From NCBI GenBank assembly GCA_963210315.1, contig OY723268.1, forward strand, positions 1,612,001 to 1,676,000: a stretch of DNA of 64,000 nucleotides. Reading direction: 5' to 3'. The stretch comes from Rhynchopus euleeides. Lineage: Eukaryota; Euglenozoa; Diplonemea; Diplonemida; Diplonemidae. Under the pieces are notes generated by a model. The model ran no database searches. It had not been told where the DNA came from and saw only the letters and a program-made list of their open reading frames with translations. Shown here in pieces: positions 1-11,050 of this stretch (positions are counted from its first letter, which is position 1; the number at the start of each line of letters is the position of its first letter). The position numbers and the translations under genes were made by a program.

Positions 1-154
1 GCAGGCACGGGTACAAGAAGTGGCCAGAAATAGCGCCGATGGTTTCGACCTTGCGCTTCGACATCTTGCTGTCCACACCGCAGCGGTGACCCCCCGCCCT
101 GGAATTTGGGGTGTGGTGCGCTGGCCATGGTATATTATGATGTAAAGTGACTCA
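1..154. other. Unassigned sequence at window start
   Basis: No convincing coding frame or repeat is visible here. It lies directly before the AACGTTTA-rich end of element B and may be the interior of that element, whose left end would be outside the window. Confidence 0.4.
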
Positions 155-277
155 GTGGCAGAGCCTGCAGGGAAACGTTTATTAAGCGTTTATCTGAACG
201 TTTATTTCCGCTCAGAATTCTGAGAAACGCTAAACGTTTATAAACGCTAAACGTTTTCAACGTTTATTTAATCACTG
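155..277. mobile_element. Right end of hAT-type element B (AACGTTTA iterons)
   Basis: The segment is packed with copies and half-copies of AAACGTTTA / TAAACGTTT and ends in ATTTAATCACTG. Read inward the terminus is CAGTGATTAAAT, a hAT-like start. It is followed at 278-285 by CCCTAGGG, the same octamer that flanks element D on both sides, and then by the G run of element A1. The left end lies outside the window, so size and coding content are unknown. The assignment to the tier-2 class rests on terminus, iterons and position and is inference. Confidence 0.6.
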
Positions 278-280
278 CCC

Positions 281-1432
281 TAGGGGGGGTCAAATGGGGG
301 TGACAAACACGATTTTTCAAAAAACCGGCGCAGAGGCCCCAAAGCCCCCGTAAACCCTCCAAACCCCCCCAGATCGGTCCGGAAACCCATCGAACCCCAC
401 TTTTCCACCATTCCGGGCACCTCAGGTGCCCGAATTGGGGTACCTAAATTTTGTGCCACCGTTTGGTACCGTACAGTGCCACTGTGTGGGAGGTTGGAAA
501 AGAAAATGCCCCAACACACCACATCTGAGGGTTGCAATGCATGTTGCTTGCCAACCACGTCATCCGGTGGGTGTCAGGCGCTATGTAGGTGGCATGAGCC
601 AGGTCTTCGATGTGTTCTGGCTTGTATATGTACCTCCCTGCCTGCGGCACAGGCACTGCCTTTGTCCCCCACACCAGCCACAGAGAGCGTATTGTACTCA
701 GTCCACGGTTGCTGATTCATTGTGATGCGTTGTATCCTCGAGTGAACGTCACACACTAGTGGCACCACCACCCGCCATCCGAGAGCTGTATTGACTTTGC
801 GCCCTTCCGTTGCATTCACCTCGCCACGCATATTGCACCGTTCAGTACCAGTGCTCTTGGGCCAGGCAAAGTAGACCGCAGCAACTACCAATTCTGGCAC
901 AATGGGTACCACGACAGCGCACTTCGTGTGTTCCCGGAATGTACAGCTCGTGTTGCAACAGTCGTTGTCAACACATCCCGGTTGTGGAGCACTGCTGCAC
1001 AGGAATCACACGACCATCTGGACTTGTTCCGTACCTACAGGCAGCCTCCCGGTGCATGGTGGCAGGGAGGTACATATACAAGCCAGAACTCATCGAAGAC
1101 CTGGCTAATGCCACCTACATAGCGCCTGACACCCACCGGATGACGTGGTTGGCAAGCAACATGCATTGCAACCCTCAGATGTGGTGTGTTGGGGCATTTT
1201 CTTTTCTAACCTCCCACACAGTGGCACTGTCCGGTACCAAACGGTGGCACAAAATTTAGGTACCCCAATTCGGGCACCTGAGGTGCCCGGAATGGTGGAA
1301 AAGTGGGGTTCGATGGGTTTCCGGACCGATCTGGGGGGGTTTGGAGGGTTTACGGGGGCTTTGGGGCCTCTGCGCCGGTTTTTTGAAAAATCGTGTTCGT
1401 CCACGTAAAAGGGTGGCATTTGACCCCCCCTA
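281..1432. mobile_element. Tier-1 long-TIR element A, copy 1
   Basis: A 1.15-kb element with inverted arms of about 360 bp (281-641 and 1064-1432). Both ends read TAGGGGGGGTCAAATG inward, but the next stretch differs: the left end has GGGGTGA before CAAACACGATTTTTC, the right end has a longer spacer with CCACCCTTTTACGTGGA. The right end abuts a 12-C run leading into CTCTCTCTATTCAG, which resembles a splice-acceptor tract. The left end abuts element B. Near-identical full copies lie at 4089-5240 and 9122-10272, which implies recent activity. The arms hold an open frame conserved between copies (inner side to end 1258), but no known transposase is recognisable, so it is probably non-autonomous. 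Confidence 0.85.
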
Positions 1433-3622
1433 CCCCCCCCCCCCTCTCTCTCTATTCAGGCACCCGAGGTTTGCGTAGGAACAACGGCGCATTTACCTTC
1501 TCCCCTGAAGCTCTCTCTCCCTCTTAGCCCTGCCAGGACGATCTTTCAACAATTCTGGTTCCGGTTTGAGCAACCAGACAGTGTTTTCCTGTTTCCTTGG
1601 GAAGGGAGGGGGGGGGAGGTTATGTTTTGTCCTGCTCTGTTGTGTGGCGCAGTCTCTCGTGGGCCTCTCTGTTCGATCTCGATGCGGCGTGGGGAATCCA
1701 ACGTTGCCAAAAAAAATCTTAAGGGGTGTTCTCGCGATCGACGAATACCCGCTGGTTCTTCTCTCCCCTTTCTGATTTGCAGACACAAGGTTTATGGCAA
1801 AACGCTCTGTTTTCCAAACAACGAGAATAAAATACTGACCCAGGCATTGTGTCGTCAACCAAACACATTTCGTACGCTAATACCTGGATCCTTTTGTTTG
1901 AAATCGTGTCAGACGGGGGGGGGGGGGGGGGCTTGCTGTGCTACCTTCAGGGCGACGAACTCTCACTCCCTCCTCCTCCATCCCCCCTTTACCTGCCCTT
2001 TATATGTTATCAAGGCGTGTTGGCTGAACAGCTTGAACAGCCTCTTTTCTCTCCCCTTTACCCCACCTTGCTCCCCCACTTGCGCCACACGCCCTTCTTC
2101 TACATCATTATCGTCCGACCACCCCACCCCAATCTTGGTTGATCTTGGCCCCATCTTGTCTTGTCTCTTGTACCTTGTCTTGTCGCCATGGCCACCGCAC
2201 ACACGACAGCTGCAGGGGAGGGGGGGCAACTAGGGAAATGTTATGCGCCGTTAGCTGGATCTTGCGACCCGCTCACACCACTCCATCAGACACAGAGGGT
2301 GGATGCAGCTCGGAGGGGAAGAAAAATGACAATGCACGCAGCACAGTTTGAAGGCAATGCCGCCGTGCAGCCAGGAGAACCTGATACAGCTGCCCCTTCT
2401 CTCTCTTACCGGGGGTGCTGGTAAGAGCACAAAAAAAAGCGCAAAATATTGAAAAAGGCGCGAAAAATGTGTTCAGAATTGTTGAAGGCAGTAGATGTGA
2501 GGGGGTGCAATGCAGAGTTTCGCTCCGTGCGAGGGCATCAAACTGTGCCAGTTTGCTGCCTTCGAAGCCCTTTCTTCTGAGGATCCGCCTTTTCTGCATG
2601 TTCTGAGTGAGGCTATCCAGCCGAACCCAGCCCCTCCCCCCCACCATTGCGATTGATAGTTGGGGAAGGGATCGGGGGGGGGGGGGGGGTCGGGTGAGGG
2701 AAGACTGTATTCTCCCTGACTTTGCCAAAAAAAATCTCACCCTCACCTACCAGAGGGGAGGGGAGGGTGCTGCGAGAGGCGCCGGCCAAAGCAAAATGCT
2801 TCAAAAAATGGTTCAACCCTTGCCTCCCCTCGCCCGTCCCTGCGATGGGCTGAAGGGGAGTCAGGGACCACTGATTTGCTTTGTCTTGACTCTCCCTTAC
2901 CGCCACCCCCCCCCCCCCTTTTCTCTCTCTCTCATTTGCCTCAGTTTCTTTTCCGTTCGTACATAAAAGGGAAGAACGCAATGCCAAGCCCCTACCCTTT
3001 TCACACCCAACAAGAATCTTGTCACAGTGAAAAAGATGGTTGGCAGCGCTTTGGGTGACAAAAACAATCTACCTTGCCTTGTTTTTGCTCAGGATGTGCG
3101 CACATTCACACCAACCTTCATCAGGCAAAACACGCAAGGTTTGTTTACCCAGGTTTGGTGCACAAACAAAAGGCTTGGGTACCTCACTCCCCCCCCCCCC
3201 TTTCCCTTGGATTCCATGTGTCTTGGGGGGGGGGGGTAAATTGTGATTTTTCACAGGCGGGCGATCAGCCAGAATGACTATACATTGGCCCGCCGTGTGA
3301 AGGCTCTGGCAAAACGAGGGGGTGTTTGTCGACGTGATGTGTGTGGCCGCGCAACGCACAGCCGATACAACGCATATACAGGATAAGGAGAAGGGGACGG
3401 GGCTGTCCTGCAGCTGGGGGGCTTCCCCTTCTTTGCCTTCAGCAAAAAAGAGAGCTTGGACCAGCGTGATACACCAATATAGCAGTGATTTTTGCCCTTT
3501 TTGTGCCTGGCAAAGCTGTACACCAGAAAAAAAAACCTCTGCAAGTCAGTTTCCTGTCTGTGGTTTGTGCGACCATCGGAGTTGATGCCTTCCGTGTGCC
3601 ATTCTGTTTTGTCCCCCCCCCC
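1433..3622. other. Intergenic, homopolymer-rich, no gene recognised
   Basis: About 2.2 kb with many C or G runs of 10-18 bases (for example near 1433, 1912, 2677, 2906, 3190, 3224 and 3612) and pyrimidine tracts. The longest open frames are low in complexity, differ in strand and resemble no family I know. It could hide small exons or non-coding transcripts, but nothing in the sequence supports a specific call. Confidence 0.5.
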
Positions 3623-3630
3623 CCCTAGGG

Positions 3631-4085
3631 CAGTGGTGGCTGCGTACGCGTACGCAGCGTGATTTTCAGAAAGTGCGTACGGCGTACGCGTACGCGTACG
3701 CGTACGCGTACCGCGCTGCGTACGGCAGTCTATGGAGCACAGGAGACGGCCATGGCCACACACCAAATCCGACAGTCGAACTCAGGTGTACAGGGGCAGC
3801 CTTCGAGCCTTCCAGTCGGAACTGGTACCTTTTGCAGTATGCTTGCGGGTGTACTTGCAGGTGTTGCGAGTTATTCGCCACGTGCGCGGCAAGGAACCAT
3901 CGGTGAAAGGCAGGGACAAAGGCCAGGTCCCAGCCACCCGCTGGGTGGCCTACTGTGTGCTGAGAGACCTGGAATACCAGCCGTACGCAAAATCTGCGTA
4001 CGCGTACGCAGCGCGATTTTCAGAAAGTGCGTACGGCATACGCGTACGCGTACGCGTACCGTACGGCCGTACGCTGCCACCACTG
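3631..4085. mobile_element. Tier-2 hAT-type element D (GTACGC iterons)
   Basis: A 455-bp element with termini CAGTGGTGGC and GCCACCACTG, a typical hAT-style TIR, flanked on both sides by CCCTAGGG (3623-3630 and 4086-4093), an apparent 8-bp target-site duplication. Subterminal zones consist of CGTACGC / GCGTACG palindromic repeats, and both halves contain a GATTTTCAGAAAGTGCGTACGG segment in the same orientation. It has no coding capacity and is presumably mobilised in trans. It sits between a 13-C run and the left end of A2. Because the target is a palindrome, the boundary between TIR and duplication could shift by a few bases. Confidence 0.8.
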
Positions 4086-4088
4086 CCC

Positions 4089-5240
4089 TAGGGGGGGTCA
4101 AATGGGGGTGACAAACACGATTTTTCAAAAAACCGGCGCAGAGGCCCCAAAGCCCCCGTAAACCCTCCAAACCCCCCCAGATCGGTCCGGAAACCCATCG
4201 AACCCCACTTTTCCACCATTCCGGGCACCTCAGGTGCCCGAATTGGGGTACCTAAATTTTGTGCCACCGTTTGGTACCGTACAGTGCCACTGTGTGGGAG
4301 GTTGGAAAAGAAAATGCCCCAACACACCACATCTGAGGGTTGCAATGCATGTTGCTTGCCAACCACGTCATCCGGTGGGTGTCAGGCGCTATGTAGGTGG
4401 CATTAGCCAGGTCTTCGATGTGTTCTGGCTTGTATATATACCTCCCTGCCTGCGGCACAGGCACTGCCTTTGTCCCCCACACCAGCCACAGAGAGCGTAT
4501 TGTACTCGGTCCACGGTTGCTGATTCATTGTGATGCGTTGTATCCTCGAGTGAACGTCACACACTAGTGGCACCACCACCCGCCATCCGAGAGCTGTATT
4601 GACTTTGCGCGCTTCCGTTGTATTCACCTCGCCACGCATATTGCACCGTTCAGTACCAGTGCTCTTGGGCCAGGCAAAGTAGACCGCAGCAACTACCAAT
4701 TCTGGCACAATGGGTACCACGACAGCGCACTTCATGTGTTCCCGGAATGTACAGCTCGTGTTGCAACAGTCGTTGTCAACACATCCCGGTTGTGGAGCAC
4801 TGCTGCACAGGAATCACACGACCATCTGGACTGTTCCGTACCTACAGGCAGCCTCCCGGTGCATGGTGGCAGGGAGGTATATATACAAGCCAGAACACAT
4901 CGAAGACCTGGCTAATGCCACCTACATAGCGCCTGACGCCCACCGGATGGCGTGGTTGGCAAGCAACATGCATTGCAACCCTCAGATGTGGTGTGTTGGG
5001 GCATTTTCTTTTCCAACCTCCCACACAGTGGCACTGTACGGTACCAAACGGTGGCACAAAATTTAGGTACCCCAATTCGGGCACCTGAGGTGCCCGGAAT
5101 GGTGGAAAAGTGGGGTTCGATGGGTTTCCGGACCGATCTGGGGGGGTTTGGAGGGTTTACGGGGGCTTTGGGGCCTCTGCGCCGGTTTTTTGAAAAATCG
5201 TGTTTGTCCACGTAAAAGGGTGGCATTTGACCCCCCCCTA
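4089..5240. mobile_element. Tier-1 long-TIR element A, copy 2
   Basis: Nearly identical to A1 and in the same orientation, with TAGGGGGGGTCAAATG at both ends and arms of about 360 bp. The left junction (C run, TA, G run) is interrupted by element D; the right end runs into TA followed by about 21 Cs and a CA microsatellite. It carries the same non-diagnostic open frames as A1. The interior around 4440-4850 matches A1 base for base apart from scattered changes. Confidence 0.85.
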
Positions 5241-5244
5241 CCCC

Positions 5245-5275
<31 letters not shown>

Positions 5276-5806
5276 CAAGCCCTCAAGACTCTTGAAGCGG
5301 CCTGACTATTTAGTGTCTTCGTCGCAGCAAGGGGGCGATATATACCACCCTTTTTATTGATTTCACGTGTCAGTGTTTGACTTTTTCGCAACTTCATTTC
5401 TTCCTTTTTCTCCCTCTCCAACCCCACCCGTGACACCACCAGGGTTTAGCTAGCCCTGGTCCGATTATCCCCGGTTCTTCGCTGAAGAGACGCGGCCGGG
5501 GGGAGGGGTACGAAGAGTACGCGTCGAAACCGGTGTCACGTCGTGTTGGGGAATCCTTCGGGAGTGCGATACTGAAGGGGAGGTGCTACTGCCCGTGCAG
5601 GGCGACACCGCCTTAAAACTTTATAACCACACACACACACACACACTGCCTTTGTAACCAGAAAGGGGAGGGGGAAGGTTTGGTGAAGGAGGTGGCTGTG
5701 TTTTTTTTTGCTCTGTGTCACACAGTGTGTCAAAACCGTGCATATTTGCCACCCACTTTGTTCCCCCCTCCCCCTTCCGGTGGAAGCGTGCGATGCAAAC
5801 CCCCCC
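5241..5806. other. Intergenic between A2 and C1, no gene seen
   Basis: Contains a long C run, CA/AC microsatellites (about 5261-5275 and 5629-5647) and no convincing open frame. The right edge is the AAAC(9) tract into which A3 and then C1 appear to have inserted. Confidence 0.5.
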
Positions 5807-6304
5807 CCTAGGCATACAGTGCAAACGATAATTATTATCGCATACGATAATTATTATCGTACTCCCATTATCGTATATTATCGTATACGATAATATACGA
5901 TAATGGTGCGATAATTTTTTTGAGATTTTCGGAAAACCAGAAATCAGCCCAGAACACATTGAAAAAGTGGTAAAAGTGGAGCCGGAAGCTGCCATTTTTG
6001 CTTCTTTGAATTATTGGTGACGGGGGGCTTCACTCAGAAGTGTAGAATGTCCCTCACAAATGGGTGGCAGACACAACACACATAGTGCCATGACATGCGC
6101 AGCACTATGTCTGTCTGGGGCATCCTGTCAATGAAGCTGGCACCGTTGGAAGAAGTTTCAGGCACAGGGGGGCGGAGAGGTTACAGGATACTGCCACGCA
6201 CATCCGTGACACTCATTTGCGTGTGCGCTCTCGACCCGTGTGTCTATCGCTATGTTGTGACTGCATCGCCATCACCCTCCACAGGAAACACCAGGGATCA
6301 AAAA

Positions 6305-8617
6305 ATGTCTCGTCGTCGTAGGATAAAAGACGACACAACAACGGAGGATGACGCAGAGGAAGATGATGACGGCGATGACGAGGAAGAGGGCAGTGATGAG
6401 GACGAGCCGGACCAGAAACGCCGTCGCGTCACGGGGGGGAAGGACAAGAAGCCCTCAGCGAAAAAGGCGGCCGTGAAAAAGCCACCCCCAAAGAAGCCAG
6501 CCCCCAAGAAGACAGCACCAAAGCCCGCGGGAAAATCGGAGAGCGCGCAGAAACGCCTGGACACGATAAAACTCAGAAAAACGGTGGAGGAAGCCGCAGA
6601 CGAGGCTGCTGCCAAGAAGAGGATCTCCTTGGTAACAGCCAGGCAGCGGCTGCAGCAACTGGCGAGGTACGACGCCACAGTTGCTGCGGCCTACACGATC
6701 AAGTCGGTGGAGGACCTCCCGTTCGAAACTCGCACCATGCTGCTTGATGCAAACCCCCCCCGGACATTATCGGACGAAGTCCTGTGGTGCAACCTCTGTA
6801 GCATCGTCGTAAAGCATGCTGAATCGACAGTGGCAAAGAAACACGTGACCGACACGAAGGCGCACCAGACCACATCGAAGGAAGCGCCAGTGCAGGCGGC
6901 CCCCTGTGTTTCAACCACGAAGAGCGATCCCACGACCACCGCATCATTTCAAAAGGCATGGGCACTTGCCCTTGTGATTGCGGGGATCACGCCTCACCAG
7001 GCGTCTATCCTTGCGCTGCCGATGACCACCCCTCTGCCGAAGCCCCGGACGCTGCTGGGCAAGGCCCCGCTGTTCGTCGCGGAGATCCAGAAGAAGATCC
7101 GCGACTGCATCACCGGCCGGCCGGTGGCGTTGGGCGTTGATGGAACAGGCCTGCGGCATCTTGGCTTTGCCATCATGTCGGTCGTCGCCTACGTGGGAGG
7201 CAGGGGAGTGCTCCTCCTGTCGAAAGTGCGTGGTGACGGCGAGGTGCACAACGCAGAGGACGTCGGGGATGTGCTTGACGAGGTGCGGGAACTGTACGGC
7301 ATTACCCGCAGTACAGTTGTCGCTGACTTCGGGTCGGTGAACGTCAAGGCGTTTGGCGACAAGAAGGAGGAGGGCATCTACTGCCTGGGCCACCACCTCA
7401 ACGCAGCGTTGAAGCGAGCAGTGCGCCAGTCATACCCCCGGGCGTATGCCTTCTGCACGCTGGTGTCGCAGTTCTTCGGGTGCAAGTCGCGCCGGCACCG
7501 TTGGAAGAAGTTTCAGGCACAGGGGGCGGAGAGGATGCATGATGCTGCAACGAACATCCGTGACACTCATTTGCGTGTGCGCACCGCTCTCGACCGCGGA
7601 GCGGTGCGTGCGCTCCGCAAGCTTCTCCCATCCGTGAACGTCACAGATACCGATGCGGTGGTGCTGGAGCGGGCTGCCGCCTTTGTGGCGGAAACAGACG
7701 ACACCCACGCCGCCAATGTGGAGGTGTCCAGCCCTCAGCAACCCGCCTCTACTTCGGACACTCGATGGGCAGCGATGTTCGACCTGACAGTCCACCTGCA
7801 GACCCGGTGTGCGATGCTGCTGCAGTTCGTCAGCGTGGAGATGGCGAGGAAGAAGAAGCCACTCACTCTCAGGCAGCTCTCTGAGCACATCCAGAAGGGA
7901 ACATGGGAAGAGCACGTCAGCGAGACGGTGGCTGTGGCTGAGATGGTGGAGCCGGTGCTGTGGCTCGTGCGATGGGTGCAGAACCCGGAAGCCCGTCTGG
8001 GGCACATCAAAGTGCGGACTATCACGGAGGAGTACCAGAAGGTGGTGACGAACACCAGTTATCCTGCTCCTATCCGCACCTTGCTGAAGGATGCCTGGGA
8101 GTCTTGGCCGTTGAAGGCGAGGTTCGAGATGGCGCTCATCTTCGACCCGGAAACCGTGCTGATGGCTGACTTCGACGACTTCCCCGACATCACAAACCAG
8201 CTGGTGTGGGCCGTGGATTTCCATGCCCTTGCTGACGACGAGTGCTGGGCGGAGTTCACACAGTACCTCAATGCCCCTGCCGAATCCCTGCAGACCGACA
8301 CCCCGATTGCGTTCTGGCTGGAGAAGGGGAGGAAGCTGTTCCCCATCCTGGCGCCACATGTGGTGGCTTGGCTCCGCACGCCTGTGTCGGTCACACAGGT
8401 CGACAGTGTGTTTTCGACGGCAGAGTCCCGCAAGTCCAAGCGGGGGTCGAACATCTCGACGAAGACCTACGCGGATCGTCTGTTCTTGCAGCGGAACGGC
8501 GACCTCCTCGGCTACTTCGACAAGAGCAACCGGTTCGCAGAAGCCCTCGAAAGGGACTATGTCTCTGATGATTCCTCTGAGGAGGACGAATCCGAGACTG
8601 AGATGGATATCATTTAG
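6305..8617 (+). CDS. hAT-superfamily transposase with BED-like zinc finger
   Basis: A 770-residue protein if started at the ATG at 6305. An in-frame ATG at 6095 exists, but that upstream stretch is a rearranged copy of the gene's own interior (6141-6240 resembles 7496-7600), so I prefer 6305. Order: basic/acidic nuclear-type N-terminus (residues 1-80), BED-like finger C162-x2-C165-x14-H180-x6-H187, RNase-H-like core with D279 (GVDGTG) and D341 (VADFGSVN), the hAT C-x2-H motif (C360, H363), the R-W motif (W488), and a C-terminal dimerisation block near residues 685-730. Where hAT proteins usually have E before R/S-V-F-S, this one has D700, which may affect catalysis. In hAT elements this enzyme binds terminal repeats and cuts and joins DNA in the nucleus. 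The frame is intact. Confidence 0.85.
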   Translation: MSRRRRIKDDTTTEDDAEEDDDGDDEEEGSDEDEPDQKRRRVTGGKDKKPSAKKAAVKKPPPKKPAPKKTAPKPAGKSESAQKRLDTIKLRKTVEEAADEAAAKKRISLVTARQRLQQLARYDATVAAAYTIKSVEDLPFETRTMLLDANPPRTLSDEVLWCNLCSIVVKHAESTVAKKHVTDTKAHQTTSKEAPVQAAPCVSTTKSDPTTTASFQKAWALALVIAGITPHQASILALPMTTPLPKPRTLLGKAPLFVAEIQKKIRDCITGRPVALGVDGTGLRHLGFAIMSVVAYVGGRGVLLLSKVRGDGEVHNAEDVGDVLDEVRELYGITRSTVVADFGSVNVKAFGDKKEEGIYCLGHHLNAALKRAVRQSYPRAYAFCTLVSQFFGCKSRRHRWKKFQAQGAERMHDAATNIRDTHLRVRTALDRGAVRALRKLLPSVNVTDTDAVVLERAAAFVAETDDTHAANVEVSSPQQPASTSDTRWAAMFDLTVHLQTRCAMLLQFVSVEMARKKKPLTLRQLSEHIQKGTWEEHVSETVAVAEMVEPVLWLVRWVQNPEARLGHIKVRTITEEYQKVVTNTSYPAPIRTLLKDAWESWPLKARFEMALIFDPETVLMADFDDFPDITNQLVWAVDFHALADDECWAEFTQYLNAPAESLQTDTPIAFWLEKGRKLFPILAPHVVAWLRTPVSVTQVDSVFSTAESRKSKRGSNISTKTYADRLFLQRNGDLLGYFDKSNRFAEALERDYVSDDSSEEDESETEMDII

Positions 8618-8858
8618 AAGGGGGGATGGGGGGGGGGGGGGGCGGCGTGCCAGGTCGTCTGTCCGTGATGTGGTTCCTGTGCTGTTCGGTGGGCGGGTGG
8701 GGGGGGGGGGGGATGACGAATTCTGTCTCGATGTCTGATGACATCGAGGGTGTTGAAGGGACTGGGGGGGGGGGGGGGGGCGATGAATCCTGATGACGGA
8801 CGAGTATGTGAAGGAATCTGACGAGGGCAGTGGTGTTCAAGAATAGTGCAACCCAGTA
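8618..8858. other. 3' flank of the transposase inside C1
   Basis: Non-coding part of C1 with three G runs of 12-18 bases after the stop codon, then the CGATAAT palindrome array of the right end. Confidence 0.5.
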
Positions 8859-9121
8859 AGTATCGCATACGATAATCCCATTATCGTATACGACCGGATA
8901 CGATAATTATTATCGTATGCGATAACATACGATAATGGGATTATCGTATGCGATAATATACGATAATAATTATCGTATCCGTTCGTATACGATAATGGGA
9001 TTATCGCATCATACGATAATGGATTATCGTATGCGATAATAAATTATCGTATGCGATAATTTTCCGAAAATTATCGTATCTGGTATATGTGCGATAATAA
9101 TTATCGTTTGCACTGTATGCC

Positions 9122-10272
9122 TAGGGGGGGTCAAATGCCACCCTTTTACGTGGACAAACACGATTTTTCAAAAAACCGGCGCAGAGGCCCCAAAGCCCCC
9201 GTAAACCCTCCAAACCCCCCCAGATCGGTCCGGAAACCCATCGAACCCCACTTTTCCACCATTCCGGGCACCTCAGGTGCCCGAATTGGGGTACCTAAAT
9301 TTTGTGCCACCGTTTGGTACCGTACAGTGCCACTGTGTGGGAGGTTGGAAAAGAAAATGCCCCAACACACCACATCTGAGGGTTGCAATGCATGTTGCTT
9401 GCCAACCACGTCATCCGGTGGGTGTCAGGCGCTATGTAGGTGGCATTAGCCAGGTCTTCGATGTGTTCTGGCTTGTATATATACCTCCCTGCCACCATGC
9501 ACCGGGAGGCTGCCTGTAGGTACGGAACAGTCCAGATGGTCGTGTGATTCCTGTGCAGCAGTGCTCCACAACCGGGATGTGTTGACAACGACTGTTGCAA
9601 CACGAGCTGTACATTCCGGGAACACATGAAGTGCGCTGTCGTGGTACCCATTGTGCCAGAATTGGTAGTTGCTGCGGTCTACTTTGCCTGGCCCAAGAGC
9701 ACTGGTACTGAACGGTGCAATATGCGTGGCGAGGTGAATACAACGGAAGCGCGCAAAGTCAATACAGCTCTCGGATGGCGGGTGGTGGTGCCACTAGTGT
9801 GTGACGTTCACTCGAGGATACAACGCATCACAATGAATCAGCAACCGTGGACCGAGTACAATACGCTCTCTGTGGCTGGTGTGGGGGACAAAGGCAGTGC
9901 CTGTGCCGCAGGCAGGGAGGTATATATACAAGCCAGAACACATCGAAGACCTGGCTAATGCCACCTACATAGCGCCTGACACCCACCGGATGACGTGGTT
10001 GGCAAGCAACATGCATTGCAACCCTCAGATGTGGTGTGTTGGGGCATTTTCTTTTCCAACCTCCCACACAGTGGCACTGTACGGTACCAAACGGTGGCAC
10101 AAAATTTAGGTACCCCAATTCGGGCACCTGAGGTGCCCGGAATGGTGGAAAAGTGGGGTTCGATGGGTTTCCGGACCGATCTGGGGGGGTTTGGAGGGTT
10201 TACGGGGGCTTTGGGGCCTCTGCGCCGGTTTTTTGAAAAATCGTGTTTGTCACCCCCATTTGACCCCCCCTA
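9122..10272. mobile_element. Tier-1 long-TIR element A, copy 3 (inverted)
   Basis: Same 1.15-kb element as A1 and A2, but its interior is reversed: the end with the long CCACCC...GTGGA spacer is here on the left, next to C1. The right end is followed by TA and then AA plus 15 Cs. Left of C1 the DNA is AAA plus 9 Cs, so the whole composite is bracketed by AAC(n), which looks like the target-site duplication of A3 with length drift in the C run. It carries the same conserved non-diagnostic frames as the other copies. Confidence 0.85.
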
Positions 10273-11050
10273 AACCCCCCCCCCCCCCCACTCCCTGTCG
10301 TTTCGTGATGCGGTGGCCATCTCTCCCCCTCCCCACCCCCCATCCCCACCCCAATAAAAAGGACCAATAGAGTGACGGGAGAGAGGTCAAGTTTGCGCCT
10401 TCCACTTTCTTTCCATGGCCATCACCCACCGGCCGGCGCTTGGCGCGTATATTTCATCTCCCACCCCACCCCCGGTATTGCCACGGCATCTCTTTAGAAT
10501 GCGTAGATTCTACGTGACTTGGTGTCGGTGCAGGCGTGTTTCTGCAATACGAAGAGCGATCGAGCGACGCCCCTCTTTCACTCGGGAGGTCACGAGTGGA
10601 CTGGGAGGGGGGATTTTTTTGTTGTTGTCTCCCCCCTTGATTTGCTTGTCAGTCGTATCAGGTGTTGTGCGGGGTGCATCAAACAGGCGGATCGCCAGAG
10701 CCGCGCTGAGCATATTGAAGAGAGGCAGTGCGGAAGTGAGCAGCACACTTCACACAGCGCAGCCTTCTCAGCCTTCTCTGCAGGCTTGTGCCTGCTTTCG
10801 GTTTGACGATCAGTTCTGGATAATAGACGCATGCAGTTGGCCGTGGAGGAGAAAAAAACCAGCGTTGTTGTGTCCCCCGGAGGAATGGGGGGGTGCGAAA
10901 GGCAAAGCCCTGAGTTCCCCCGTTCCTCCGATGTGCCGTGTCCAGAAGAACTGCCGAAAGTGTCCAAGCCGACTTGCTCCCTTGGTCAGGGGGGGAGGGG
11001 GTGTATTTTTATCTTGTCACATCACCGCAGCCAGCAGCCGAATGTGCTCA
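10273..11050. other. Intergenic, partly duplicated at 11699
   Basis: No gene recognised. The 3' part from about 10714 is the first copy of a segment of roughly 633 bp that recurs at 11699-12331. An open frame from 10415 runs into the transposon end and has no family resemblance. Confidence 0.5.

Larger units (their letters stand above)
5813..9119. mobile_element. Autonomous hAT-type transposon C1
   Basis: A 3.3-kb element with termini CATACAGTGCA and TGCACTGTATG, flanked on both sides by CCTAGG (5807-5812 and 9120-9125). Both subterminal zones (5825-5915 and 8860-9110) are arrays of palindromes built from the half-site CGATAAT, such as ATTATCGTATACGATAAT. It carries one large + strand gene with a BED-like finger and hAT-type catalytic and dimerisation blocks (6305-8617). 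A poly(C) run lies on the left and tier-1 element A3 begins at its right edge. A 1.6-kb deletion derivative (C2) lies at 36558-38147. The 6-bp duplication is shorter than the classic hAT 8 bp but within the range known for some hAT groups. Confidence 0.85.

Noticed and set aside
6095..6304. N-terminal 70-residue extension of the transposase
   Set aside because: Part of this stretch is a shifted, diverged copy of the gene's interior, it is not domain-like, and a good ATG follows at 6305.
5813..9119. CGATAAT palindrome arrays as a replication origin or partition iterons
   Set aside because: They lie exactly at both ends of a transposon, recur in C2 and have sister words in other elements, so transposase binding is the better explanation.
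283..10270. Large inverted A copies as a CRISPR-like or satellite array
   Set aside because: There are only three full copies, unevenly spaced and in mixed orientation, with transposon-type ends; no short regular repeats with unique spacers.
10271..10289. CCCTAAACCCC at the right edge of A3 looks like a telomeric repeat
   Set aside because: It occurs once and is explained by the A-element end (CCC-TA) meeting the AAC(n) target; no tandem telomere array exists.
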